DNA of 64,000 bases from Citrobacter telavivensis (GTDB lineage: Bacteria > Pseudomonadota > Gammaproteobacteria > Enterobacterales > Enterobacteriaceae). Below the pieces are notes generated by a model. It was not told the origin of the DNA and ran no database searches. It was given only the letters and a program-made list of their open reading frames with translations. The first letter of the stretch is position 1. Each line of letters opens with the position of its first letter. This document shows, one piece after another, positions 42,486 through 50,779 of this stretch. The DNA lies in the NCBI GenBank assembly GCA_009363175.1, contig CP045205.1:1054001-1118000 (forward strand). The letters run 5' to 3'. The position numbers and the translations under genes are program-made.

Positions 42486-43226
42486 ATGTTAGAACACGTA
42501 TGCCAGCTTGCACGGAACGCGGGCGATGCCATTATGCAGGTCTATGATGGAGTCAAACCGATGGAGATTGCCAGCAAGCAGGACGATTCTCCGGTAACCG
42601 CGGCCGATCTCGCCGCGCACGCAGTGATTCTCGAAGGCTTAACGACGCTGACGCCGGATATTCCGGTCCTCTCAGAAGAAGATCCGCCGGCCTGGGAAGT
42701 ACGCCAGCACTGGCAGCGCTACTGGTTAGTCGACCCGCTGGATGGCACCAAAGAGTTCATCAAACGTAACGGTGAGTTCACCGTGAATATTGCGCTTATC
42801 GAGAAGGGTAAGCCGGTACTGGGCGTGGTCTACGCACCGGTCATGAAGGTGATGTACAGCGCGGCAGAAGGTAAAGCCTGGAAAGAAGAGTGCAACGTGC
42901 GCAAGCAAATTCAGGTCCGCGACGCCCGCCCGCCGCTGGTGGTAATTAGCCGTTCCCATGCCGATAACGAACTGAAAGAATATTTGCAGCAACTGGGTGA
43001 GCACCAGACGACGTCGATTGGTTCGTCGCTGAAGTTCTGCCTGGTGGCGGAGGGACAGGCGCAACTGTACCCGCGTTTTGGACCGACCAACGTCTGGGAC
43101 ACGGCGGCAGGCCATGCCGTTGCGGCAGCCGCCGGGGCACACGTTCACGACTGGCAGGGTAAGCCGCTGGACTACACCCCGCGTGAATCGTTCCTGAACC
43201 CCGGCTTCCGGGTCTCTATTTATTGA
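42486..43226 (+). CDS. cysQ: 3'(2'),5'-bisphosphate nucleotidase CysQ
   Basis: CysQ removes the 3'-phosphate of PAP, a by-product of sulfate assimilation. The 246-residue product equals E. coli. The lithium-sensitive phosphatase fold is shown by Glu64 (LSEEDPP), Asp83, Asp86, Gly87 and Thr88 (WLVDPLDGTKEF) and the C-terminal block WDTAAGHAVAAAAG. Its last 11 bases overlap the end of ytfJ on the other strand. Confidence 0.96.
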   Translation: MLEHVCQLARNAGDAIMQVYDGVKPMEIASKQDDSPVTAADLAAHAVILEGLTTLTPDIPVLSEEDPPAWEVRQHWQRYWLVDPLDGTKEFIKRNGEFTVNIALIEKGKPVLGVVYAPVMKVMYSAAEGKAWKEECNVRKQIQVRDARPPLVVISRSHADNELKEYLQQLGEHQTTSIGSSLKFCLVAEGQAQLYPRFGPTNVWDTAAGHAVAAAAGAHVHDWQGKPLDYTPRESFLNPGFRVSIY

Positions 43227-43773
43227 GCAACTTGTGCAGCAGGGCAATCACCTGCTGCACCTCTTCCTGGGTCAGCGCCCCGTCCTTCGCCCACTGTACG
43301 CGACCGTCTTTATCGAGCACCGCGATAGCTGAACTCTCTTCATCCAGTTGCCAGGCCTTACGGGCCACGCCGTCACTGTCGACGATAAACTGCGACCATG
43401 GGTAGAGCTTCTTATTGCTCTCGAGGCTGCTGCGCACAAACATACCGGAGCCTGGAATGGCATCGTCGGTGTTGACGACAGTCGTGGTCTGGTAAACGTC
43501 ATGGGGCAGTTTTGCCGCTTTGATGGCTTCAATCAGCGTCGCATTTTTTTCTTTGGCGGAGGTGCGTCCGGCGATGTGCTGAAGGATGCGCACCTTCCCG
43601 GGCAACTGCGCGCTGTTCCAGCTTTTATAGCTGAATTTATCATTTTCAAGAATCAATTCGCCGCGATCGGCAATCCCTACCGGCGGGACGCGCTGGCCCG
43701 TTTCGAAGCTATGCGCGGAGGCCATCATCGGCGCTAACAGGCACGCCAGCGCCAGAATCTTACGTAAGGTCAT
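43216..43773 (-). CDS. ytfJ: Thioredoxin-fold periplasmic protein YtfJ
   Basis: YtfJ is a 185-residue secreted protein (E. coli 184) with a signal peptide (about 1-20, ending MASA). It has a thioredoxin-like fold but no CXXC active site; no Cys pair is seen in the mature part. Conserved blocks are GKVRILQHIAGRTSAKEKN and YPWSQFIVDSDGVARKAW. The physiological role is unknown. It overlaps cysQ tail to tail by 11 bases. Confidence 0.94.
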   Translation of the reverse strand: MTLRKILALACLLAPMMASAHSFETGQRVPPVGIADRGELILENDKFSYKSWNSAQLPGKVRILQHIAGRTSAKEKNATLIEAIKAAKLPHDVYQTTTVVNTDDAIPGSGMFVRSSLESNKKLYPWSQFIVDSDGVARKAWQLDEESSAIAVLDKDGRVQWAKDGALTQEEVQQVIALLHKLLNK

Positions 43774-44096
43774 GGTGTTTCCTTCTTATTGTTTGCAGGT
43801 GATCCGACCACTTGGGTCTGATTTTTAATCATATGTGCGAATGATGCTTTTTCCCGCAAGAGCGATGCCAGTTTGCGGACGGGCGCACAAATCCTGCGAA
43901 AAACGAAGGCTTATACTGAGGACAGCGCCGTGATTCAGAGATGATTCTGATTAACTGTAATGAAAAGGTAAATAAACTTATACGCGCTGGAAACATCGTA
44001 CAGATAGTCTATAGTCAAATGGCATTAAATTTTGCGCCTTAGAACGGTTGGACCGATTGTGGAGCCACAAGGGCGTGACTTAAGCAGGAGATAACA
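43774..44096. promoter_or_regulatory. ytfJ-ytfK intergenic region with ytfK promoter
   Basis: This 323-base gap separates divergent genes. A -10 like TATAGT is at 44010-44015, and GCAGGAG lies just before the ytfK start. CTGTAAT-GAAA-AGGTAAA (43955-43972) loosely resembles a Pho box; E. coli ytfK is phosphate-responsive through PhoB, but the match is weak. No ORF is supported. Confidence 0.45.
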
Positions 44097-44303
44097 ATGA
44101 AAATTTTCCAACGGTACAACCCACTGCAAGTGGCGAAGTACGTGAAGATCCTGTTTCGTGGACGGTTATATATCAAGGACGTTGGCGCTTTTGAGTTTGA
44201 TAAGGGCAAGATTCTTATCCCAAAAGTGAAGGATAAACAGCATCTGTCTGTGATGTCCGAAGTCAACCGTCAGGTTCTGCGTCTGCAAACTGAGATGGCT
44301 TAA
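44097..44303 (+). CDS. ytfK: SpoT-activating stress protein YtfK
   Basis: YtfK is a 68-residue cytoplasmic protein of DUF1107. In E. coli it binds SpoT and promotes (p)ppGpp accumulation during phosphate or fatty-acid starvation. The sequence starts MKIFQRYNPLQVAKYVKILF, then GRLYIKDVGAFEFDKGKILI, and is nearly unchanged from E. coli. An AGGAG lies about 7 bases before the ATG. It stands alone between ytfJ and paeA, with a terminator at its end. Confidence 0.95.
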   Translation: MKIFQRYNPLQVAKYVKILFRGRLYIKDVGAFEFDKGKILIPKVKDKQHLSVMSEVNRQVLRLQTEMA

Positions 44304-44324
44304 CCAAAGTGCTATGCAGTAGTT

Positions 44325-44352
44325 TAAAAAACGGCTCCCACTGGGAGCCGTT
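44325..44352 (-). terminator. Rho-independent terminator between ytfK and paeA
   Basis: AACGGCTCCC (44330-44339) and GGGAGCCGTT (44343-44352) form a perfect 10-bp stem around three bases. On the minus strand it is followed by six Ts, so it fits best as the paeA terminator, and it can also stop ytfK transcription. Confidence 0.88.
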
Positions 44353-44384
44353 GATGTTTCTGAAGCAGGCCTGACGGGCGCAAA

Positions 44385-45722
44385 CTACGCTTTCACGTCT
44401 TCCTGCGCATCCGGCAGTTTTGGTACCAGTACGCTCGGTTTACTGTCAAGACGGGTCACCAGCAACTGATCGATACGGTAGTTATCAATATCCACCACTT
44501 CGAATTTGTAGCCCGAGAACTTCACGGAATCGGTACGTTTGGGGATTTTACGCAGCATGAACATCATAAAGCCGCCAATCGTCTCGTAGTTGCCCGACTG
44601 CGGGAATTCATCGATATCCAGCACTCGCATCACGTCATCGATCGGCGTACCGCCGTCAATCAGCCAGGAGTTCTCGTCGCGCGCCACAATCTGTTCTTCC
44701 AGCCCCTGGCCGACCAGATCGCCCATCAGCGTCGTCATGACGTCATTCAGGGTGATGATACCCACGACCAGCGCGTATTCGTTCATGATTACCGCGAAGT
44801 CTTCACCGGCCGTTTTGAAGCTTTCCAGCGCTTCTGAAAGGGTCAGCGTGTCTGGAACAATCAGGGTGTTACGGATCTGCACGCCGCTGTTCAGCGCCAT
44901 GCTCTGATTCGCCAGGACGCGATTCAGTAAATCTTTCGAGTCGACATAACCAATGATGTGGTCAATATCTTCGTTACAGACGAGGAACTTGGAGTGCGGA
45001 TGTTCCGCCACTTTATTCTTCAGACTCTGCTCGTCTTCATGCAGATCGAACCAGATCACGTTTTCACGCGACGTCATGGATGACGGTACGGTACGCGACT
45101 CCAGCTCGAACACGTTCTCAATCAGCTCATGTTCCTGTTTACGCAACACGCCTGCGAGCGCGCCAGCTTCCACCACGGCATAGATATCATCAGACGTGAT
45201 GTCATCTTTGCGCACCATCGGCAGCTTGAAGATGCGGAAGATCACGTTCGCTAACCCATTGAAGAACCACACCAGCGGCGTGAAAACAAACAGACAGAAG
45301 CGCATCGGGTTGATGATACGCAAAGCCACAGCTTCTGGCGCAATCATACCGATGCGTTTCGGGGTTAAGTCCGCGAAGAGGATAAACATACCGGTGACCA
45401 GCGAGAAGGAGAGGATAAAACTCAACTGCTCAGAGAGCTCTGGCGATATGTAGCGAGAAAATAACGCGTTGAAGGCGGGAGAAAATGCGGCGTCGCCCAC
45501 GATACCGCCAAGAATAGCGACCGCGTTCAGACCGATTTGCACCACCGTGAAGAACATCCCTGGGTTTTCCTGCATTTTCAACACGCGTTGCGCATTGAGA
45601 TTGCCTTCATCGGCCAGCAGTTTGAGCTTAATTTTACGTGAAGCGGCAAGTGAGATCTCGGATATCGAGAAGAACGCACTCACGGCTATCAGGCAAAGAA
45701 TAATGAAAATACTGTTTAACAT
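44385..45722 (-). CDS. paeA: Polyamine exporter PaeA (YtfL), CNNM/CBS-domain protein
   Basis: PaeA (YtfL) is an HlyC/CorC-family inner-membrane protein shown in E. coli and Salmonella to export putrescine and cadaverine and to aid stationary-phase survival. The 445-residue product (E. coli 447) has an N-terminal CNNM domain with four hydrophobic segments (about 1-190, including AVSAFFSISEISLAASRKIK). Two CBS domains (about 215-335) and a C-terminal CorC-type domain (about 350-435, ending RIDQLLVTRL) follow. In K-12 it is next to msrA; here a 7.3-kb cluster lies between. Confidence 0.93.
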   Translation of the reverse strand: MLNSIFIILCLIAVSAFFSISEISLAASRKIKLKLLADEGNLNAQRVLKMQENPGMFFTVVQIGLNAVAILGGIVGDAAFSPAFNALFSRYISPELSEQLSFILSFSLVTGMFILFADLTPKRIGMIAPEAVALRIINPMRFCLFVFTPLVWFFNGLANVIFRIFKLPMVRKDDITSDDIYAVVEAGALAGVLRKQEHELIENVFELESRTVPSSMTSRENVIWFDLHEDEQSLKNKVAEHPHSKFLVCNEDIDHIIGYVDSKDLLNRVLANQSMALNSGVQIRNTLIVPDTLTLSEALESFKTAGEDFAVIMNEYALVVGIITLNDVMTTLMGDLVGQGLEEQIVARDENSWLIDGGTPIDDVMRVLDIDEFPQSGNYETIGGFMMFMLRKIPKRTDSVKFSGYKFEVVDIDNYRIDQLLVTRLDSKPSVLVPKLPDAQEDVKA

Positions 45723-45866
45723 ATTTTATCTAACCGTTCAGGTCAGATCCTCGGAAGGGAAATTGATAAATCCATGTGGTAATGCTTATTGAAAACCGGC
45801 TCGTAGAGGTGAGCCGGTAAGTTCAGGGGCTAGTATAGCGTAAGGGACTGTAAAGCCGCCAGAGGG

Positions 45867-47411
45867 TTAATTTTCAGCGGTAGCCGTCCGATGCTTATTT
45901 CGTGCGCCAGGCGCGGCATCCCATATTTCATCGTAGGCGAAGCCGGTGAGTGACTTAATGACGGCGCGGGTCTCTTCGTCGCAGTCTTCACATTTACCGC
46001 CGAGTTTGCGGCGCGCCACCTCTTTGATCAGGATTTTGTGCGTCTTTTGCGTCAGCTTAAAGCGGAACGTGGTGTAAAAGCTGACGGCCAGCAGGGCTGC
46101 GGTCGCAAATATCATCAGACCAATAATGGCATGTAGCGCACTGATGGGTTGCGAACCGCCGCCTTTGACAAAGCCGCTCTCTTCCAGCACCACGCCAATC
46201 AACATAATCGCCAGCGCAACGGTGCTTTTTCGGGTCAGCACCATCACCCCGGCAAAAATGCCTTCCCGACGCTGACGAGTGACTATCTCATCCACATCCG
46301 GAATAAAGCTGTAGATATTCCACGGGATGTAATACAACCCGGCTTTTGCCAGGCCGAACAGGACAAATATTGCGGAAAAGAGCAGGGCCGGGAGCTGGAT
46401 ATCGCCCAGATAAAGGGTAAAAAGACAGGCCAGGACGAAGAAAATACTGCCATAGGAGAGGCGCAGTGCCGCAGAAGGCGTCATGTTGAGCTTATTCATC
46501 AGCAGCATAAAGCCGAACGTGCCAGGGACCGAAACAAACGCCGCAATACTTAACAGTCCGGAAACTGTGGCCGCATCCTGTTTTAATCCATAGATCACGT
46601 AATAAGTGAAAACGGAACCAAAGACATCCAGGGCAGTGAATGAACAAATATAGATAAGAATATGCTGGCGGAAAATACGCAGTTTAAAGGCAGAAAAAAG
46701 ATCCACGACCAAATACTTCAGGTGGTTTAATAATCCGGTACTGCGCTGCGTGTCCGGTGTGAATTCATATTCTTCCCGCACATCTTTTGCTTCCCAGGTC
46801 GTTGCCCAGGTTGTGAATACGGCGACACAATAAATAATCGCAAACACGATCCCGGTCAGGGTATAGGTCAATGAATTATCTTTACCCGTATATTGCATAA
46901 TAATGCCGGGTACGGAAACCGCTAAAAAGCCGCCCAGTTGTGAACACATCATGCGCACGCCAGAGAGGCGCGTACGTTCGCTGAAGCGGTTGGTCATCTC
47001 TGCTGACAGCGTCTCCCAGGGCACCAGCACCATCGCCGAGAGCAGTTCGATGGAAAGATACGTTCCCAGGTAATACCAGTAGCTCATGTCGGTAATCCAC
47101 ACCAGCGCATAGAGAAACATGAGCGGAGCGCTTATCAATAAAAAGAAACGCCGACGGCCAAATTTTCTGCCAAGCCAGGTGTTGCCGAAGTTGTCGGTAA
47201 TATAACCCATCACCGGGCTTAATATTGCATCGATGATACGTGCAATAGCAAATATAGAACCGGCTTCCAGTACAGACAGTCCACAGTAGGTGGTGTAAAA
47301 AAATAACAGCCAGGTGCCAATAACTGCGAATGCACCGCCACCAAATAAATCGGTTACGCCGTAGCCAATTGCTACGCCGTAACCTACTCTACGTTCAGTA
47401 GGTTTCGCCAT
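45867..47411 (-). CDS. GPH-family glycoside:cation symporter
   Basis: The 514-residue product is a polytopic MFS-fold transporter of the glycoside-pentoside-hexuronide (MelB-like) family, expected to import a sugar or glycoside with H+ or Na+. About twelve hydrophobic segments are visible. Family blocks are YGVTDLFGGGAFAVIGTWLL, DAILSPVMGYITDNF and GRKFGRRRFFLLISAPLMFL. The long polar C-terminus (about 460-514) has a CEDCDEETR stretch and ends with charged residues. It is the last gene of the dehydrogenase operon, 70 bases after the nearest dehydrogenase gene, with a REP unit between. AGGA lies 7 bases upstream of the ATG. Substrate unknown. Confidence 0.88.
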   Translation of the reverse strand: MAKPTERRVGYGVAIGYGVTDLFGGGAFAVIGTWLLFFYTTYCGLSVLEAGSIFAIARIIDAILSPVMGYITDNFGNTWLGRKFGRRRFFLLISAPLMFLYALVWITDMSYWYYLGTYLSIELLSAMVLVPWETLSAEMTNRFSERTRLSGVRMMCSQLGGFLAVSVPGIIMQYTGKDNSLTYTLTGIVFAIIYCVAVFTTWATTWEAKDVREEYEFTPDTQRSTGLLNHLKYLVVDLFSAFKLRIFRQHILIYICSFTALDVFGSVFTYYVIYGLKQDAATVSGLLSIAAFVSVPGTFGFMLLMNKLNMTPSAALRLSYGSIFFVLACLFTLYLGDIQLPALLFSAIFVLFGLAKAGLYYIPWNIYSFIPDVDEIVTRQRREGIFAGVMVLTRKSTVALAIMLIGVVLEESGFVKGGGSQPISALHAIIGLMIFATAALLAVSFYTTFRFKLTQKTHKILIKEVARRKLGGKCEDCDEETRAVIKSLTGFAYDEIWDAAPGARNKHRTATAEN

Positions 47412-47438
47412 ATGATTATTCCTGTAGTATGACTTGAT

Positions 47439-47462
47439 TGCCGGATGTGCCTTATCCGGCCG
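47439..47462. repeat. REP unit inside the dehydrogenase operon
   Basis: TGCCGGATGTGCCTTATCCGGCCG is a short REP palindrome between the fourth dehydrogenase gene and the symporter gene. In this position it could set different expression of the two parts of the operon. Confidence 0.75.
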
Positions 47463-47481
47463 GGATTCACTTTCTGCGGAT

Positions 47482-48504
47482 TTATTTCTCCAGGTTTATC
47501 CAGGTATGTAATTGCGACGAACGATAAATGGCATCGACGATCTGCAATGATTTAGCGGCTTCGTGAATGTTGCATACGCTCCCGGTGGTGGGATGGTGTA
47601 GGGCATAATAGAACTGACGGATCGCTTCACGATGACCGACGCCCCAGTAGCTTTTGCCGCTGCCGTCAGGGGCTGCGTCGGTTGCCAGCTTTTGTCGCGT
47701 CTCCCCGTTGATATGCCACAGCTCGCTCCCCTCAAGAAGCAACGTGCCTTTTTCACCGTGTATTTCCAACTGGAGCGGTGAGTTGGTGGTGTGGCAGTTG
47801 CTGGCATAAAACAGTCCACGCGCGCCGTTGCGAAAGGCAAAGGTCGCCATGGCGCTGTCTTCACCGTCGATGGTACTGGCAAGCCAGGTGCTGTCGACCA
47901 CTCCCTTGACCCGCGTCACGCCCTCGGCAAACCATTGCATCAGATCGAGCGTGTGGATCGCCTGGTTGATGAGCAGACAGCCGCCTTCGGTGGCGGCTTT
48001 TCCACGCCAGGGACTGGCGGTGTAATAACTGCCGCCACGCGACCAGGTCAGCACGGCTTTAATGGCGAGCATCTTGCCTATCGCGCCCTCCTGCAACTGC
48101 TGCTTAATGGTGAGACTGGTGGGATTGAGCCGGTTCTGATAACAGATCCCAAGCGTGCCCCGCGCATGGGCGAGGGCCGTCTCGACTTCTGCCACGTCCA
48201 GCGCGCGCATCACTGCCGGCTTTTCGCAAAACACATGTTTCCCTGCCGCCAGCGCGGCAAGGATCATCGGTTTATGCAGATAGTGCGGGGTGCAAATATG
48301 CACAACGTCGATCGCGTCATCCCAGAGCATTTCGCGGTAGTCATGATAAAAATGGCAATCATAAAGCGCCGCCAACTGTCGTCCTTTGTTGATGTCCGTT
48401 TCGGCAATCGCGCGCAGCCTGACGTTGGGCAACTGCTGCAGCGCCTCAGCGTGGATGGCATGGATAGCACCCCCGCCGATAATGGCGGCATTCACTGTGT
48501 TCAT
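47482..48504 (-). CDS. Gfo/Idh/MocA-family oxidoreductase (cluster member 4)
   Basis: The 340-residue product starts MNTVNAAIIGGGAIHAIHAE at the ATG 48504, preceded by GGGAGG; a GTG at 48519 would overlap the previous gene by 4 bases. The Rossmann glycine motif is the variant GGGAIHAIHA. The catalytic Lys95 lies in CEKPA. At the position four before the active-site His184 there is Asn180 (LLINQAIHTLD) instead of the usual Asp. This SPWRG...EGG-LINQ-H-LD layout is shared with members 1 and 2. These enzymes oxidise or reduce sugar-like polyols with NAD(P). Substrate unknown. Confidence 0.85.
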   Translation of the reverse strand: MNTVNAAIIGGGAIHAIHAEALQQLPNVRLRAIAETDINKGRQLAALYDCHFYHDYREMLWDDAIDVVHICTPHYLHKPMILAALAAGKHVFCEKPAVMRALDVAEVETALAHARGTLGICYQNRLNPTSLTIKQQLQEGAIGKMLAIKAVLTWSRGGSYYTASPWRGKAATEGGCLLINQAIHTLDLMQWFAEGVTRVKGVVDSTWLASTIDGEDSAMATFAFRNGARGLFYASNCHTTNSPLQLEIHGEKGTLLLEGSELWHINGETRQKLATDAAPDGSGKSYWGVGHREAIRQFYYALHHPTTGSVCNIHEAAKSLQIVDAIYRSSQLHTWINLEK

Positions 48505-48515
48505 GGTGCCTCCCG

Positions 48516-49583
48516 TCACGCGCTCGCGTTTGCCCGCATCTGCGCCTTAACGCACAGCTCCGCCGCCTTAAAGGCGTGCTCCTGCGTCATGGCGTTTTCA
48601 GTACGCCGGATACAGTCGAGGATGAGCTGGCCAAAGTACGGAAAGCCCACCTTACCGGCGACGGGATAACGAAATTCCCCCTCTTTGTTGACCAGATAAA
48701 CCACATCCTGCTCGCCGCGAGTGATATCGACATATTTGCGGATTTCGATATAGCCCTCGGTGCCGAGCAGCGTCAGGCGTCCATCGCCCCAGGTCGAGAG
48801 GCCGCCTGGTGTGAACCAGTCGCAACGGAAGTAGCCCGTTGCGCCGTTATCGCCTGCCAGCATGGCGTCGCCAAAATCTTCGAACTGAGGATATTGCGGG
48901 TGATTCACGTTGCGTACCTGGCTTGCCACAATATGCGCGTCGCTGTTGCCGGTATAGAACAGAAACTGTTCGATCTGATGGCTGCCGATGTCGCAGAGAA
49001 TGCCGCCGAAATAGCGTCGCTCGTAGAACCAGTCCGGGCGACCGCTGCCTTCACGGTGCGGGCCGGTGCCGAGGGTTTGTATCACCCGGCCAATTGCGCC
49101 CTGTTTGATCAGATCACCCACAAAGACGGCGCTTTCCACATGCAGACGTTCGCTGTAGTAGACCGCGTATTTACGTCCGGTTTTTGCCACCATTGCTCTG
49201 GCGTCTTCCAGTTGCTCCAGCGTGGTCAACGGTGCTTTGTCGGTGAAATAGTCTTTCCCGGCGGCCATCACCTTCAGCCCCAGCGGGCAACGTTCCGAAG
49301 GGATCGCCGCACTGGCGACCAGGTCAACCGTTGCGTCAGTGAGGATCGTTGCCAGTGAGTCAGCGACCTGCGCCTGAGGATACTGTTGTAGAAAGCTTGC
49401 CACTTTTGCCGGATCCGGGTCGTATACCCATTTCAGCGTCGCGCCGGCCTCAATCAGCCCGTTGCACATGCCATAGATATGGCCGTGATCGAGCGCTGCA
49501 GCGGCAATGATAAATTCGCCGGGCTTGACGACCGGCTGTGGTTTGCCGGTCGGGGCGTAGTTCATTCCGTCATGCTTGTTCAT
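48516..49583 (-). CDS. Divergent Gfo/Idh/MocA-family oxidoreductase (cluster member 3)
   Basis: The 355-residue product is the odd one of the four. The nucleotide-binding loop is AAALDHGHIYGMCNG (28-42) in place of GxGxxG, and the EKP motif is replaced by TDKAPL with Lys116 kept. It does retain Asp198 and His202 in the pattern CDIGSHQIEQ, the classical K-D-H set of inositol dehydrogenase relatives. Its start codon overlaps the stop of member 2 in an ATGA. AGGAG lies about 8 bases upstream. The changed loop may mean altered cofactor use or a non-redox role, which is inference. Confidence 0.83.
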   Translation of the reverse strand: MNKHDGMNYAPTGKPQPVVKPGEFIIAAAALDHGHIYGMCNGLIEAGATLKWVYDPDPAKVASFLQQYPQAQVADSLATILTDATVDLVASAAIPSERCPLGLKVMAAGKDYFTDKAPLTTLEQLEDARAMVAKTGRKYAVYYSERLHVESAVFVGDLIKQGAIGRVIQTLGTGPHREGSGRPDWFYERRYFGGILCDIGSHQIEQFLFYTGNSDAHIVASQVRNVNHPQYPQFEDFGDAMLAGDNGATGYFRCDWFTPGGLSTWGDGRLTLLGTEGYIEIRKYVDITRGEQDVVYLVNKEGEFRYPVAGKVGFPYFGQLILDCIRRTENAMTQEHAFKAAELCVKAQMRANASA

Positions 49584-50764
49584 TCTTCCACTCCTGAATC
49601 TAAATCTTTACCCAGCGGGATCGCGCCCACTTCTGCAAAGTTGCTCACCGAGGCGGATTTCTCATAAAAATGTGGGGCCTTCTCGAGCAGGCCTCCCGTG
49701 CGATAAAACGCGTCGTCGCGCTGAACAGGTAGGGTCACGACCGACCGGGTGATCGCCGATTTGTAGATAGCGGCGATCAGTTCCAGCGAGCGTTTGCCCT
49801 GTTCGCCATCTACCAGCGGTTCGATTTGTTGCTCAATAGCGGTTAGCACATTGTCAATTTGCCCGGTATGCAACGTCCATTGCAGGGCCGGAGTGGCGTG
49901 AAACCGCGTTGTCAGACTGTCTTCTCGCGCAGAGTCGTTTCCTGCCTGTGGGAAACCATTGTCTGCGGACTGGCTGGCGAACACGTTCCATGGCGCGGAA
50001 ATACGCGCCTTCTCACCCTGAATCACAATTTTCTGATCTTCACCGTGATGTACCACGGAGGCGGTCAGTTGGGTCAGCGCGCCATTGGGATACCGGAAGA
50101 TGGCGGCGCTGAGATCTTCCACTTCCGCATTGTCATGGGCGACGTTGGTCATCATTGCCACCACTTCGCTGGGAAAACCGAGCATCCACTGGATGGCGTC
50201 GATATGGTGTACCGCGTGATTGAGCGTGCAGCCACCGCCTTCCTTCTCCCACGTGCCGCGCCACCACAGGTCGTAGTAGCAGTGTCCACGCCACCAGAAG
50301 GAATCCACCTGAGCGTGACAAATCTTGCCCGCCAGGCCGGAATCCACCACCGTTTTCAAACGCCAGAAGGCGTCGGTAAAACGGTTTTGCGCGATGATCG
50401 ACAGCGTTTTGCCGCTGGCCTGTTGCGCAGCAATCATCGCGTCACACTCTTCCAGCGACGCTGCCATCGGTTTTTCACAGAGGACGTGTTTGCCGCGGTT
50501 CAGGGCATCAATGGCGATTTCCGCGTGAACATAGGGCGGCGTGCAGACATCCACCAGGTCAACCGTCGTCCCGGCCTCCAGCATTGCCTGATGGCTGGCG
50601 TAAACCCGTGCGTCGTGCAGTCCGTAACGCGCTTTTTTCTCTTCGGCCTTTTCGGGAAAAATATCCACCAGGGCGACAATCCGACAGCGCTCAGGAAACG
50701 TCAGATAGCCCTGAATGTGCTGATGAGAGATATTCCCCGTTCCGATAATTGCGATGTTCAGCAT
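49580..50764 (-). CDS. Gfo/Idh/MocA-family oxidoreductase (cluster member 2)
   Basis: The 394-residue product starts MLNIAIIGTGNISHQHIQGY at 50764 after GAGGAG; a GTG two codons upstream overlaps that site and is less likely. The Rossmann motif GTGNIS is at 8-13, CEKP with Lys98 follows, and the active-site block is EGGGCTLNHAVHHIDAIQWM with Asn182 and His186. It resembles members 1 and 4 in the WRG...EGGG region. A longer C-terminal extension (about 350-394) follows the usual fold. It begins 15 bases after member 1 and overlaps member 3 by 4 bases. Confidence 0.86.
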   Translation of the reverse strand: MLNIAIIGTGNISHQHIQGYLTFPERCRIVALVDIFPEKAEEKKARYGLHDARVYASHQAMLEAGTTVDLVDVCTPPYVHAEIAIDALNRGKHVLCEKPMAASLEECDAMIAAQQASGKTLSIIAQNRFTDAFWRLKTVVDSGLAGKICHAQVDSFWWRGHCYYDLWWRGTWEKEGGGCTLNHAVHHIDAIQWMLGFPSEVVAMMTNVAHDNAEVEDLSAAIFRYPNGALTQLTASVVHHGEDQKIVIQGEKARISAPWNVFASQSADNGFPQAGNDSAREDSLTTRFHATPALQWTLHTGQIDNVLTAIEQQIEPLVDGEQGKRSLELIAAIYKSAITRSVVTLPVQRDDAFYRTGGLLEKAPHFYEKSASVSNFAEVGAIPLGKDLDSGVEE

Positions 50765-50779
50765 GATCACTCCTCGCCG

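Noticed and set aside
47791..48669. Plus-strand ORF of 292 codons across two dehydrogenase genes
   Set aside because: It runs antisense to two genes with clear family motifs, and its own translation has no recognisable domain.
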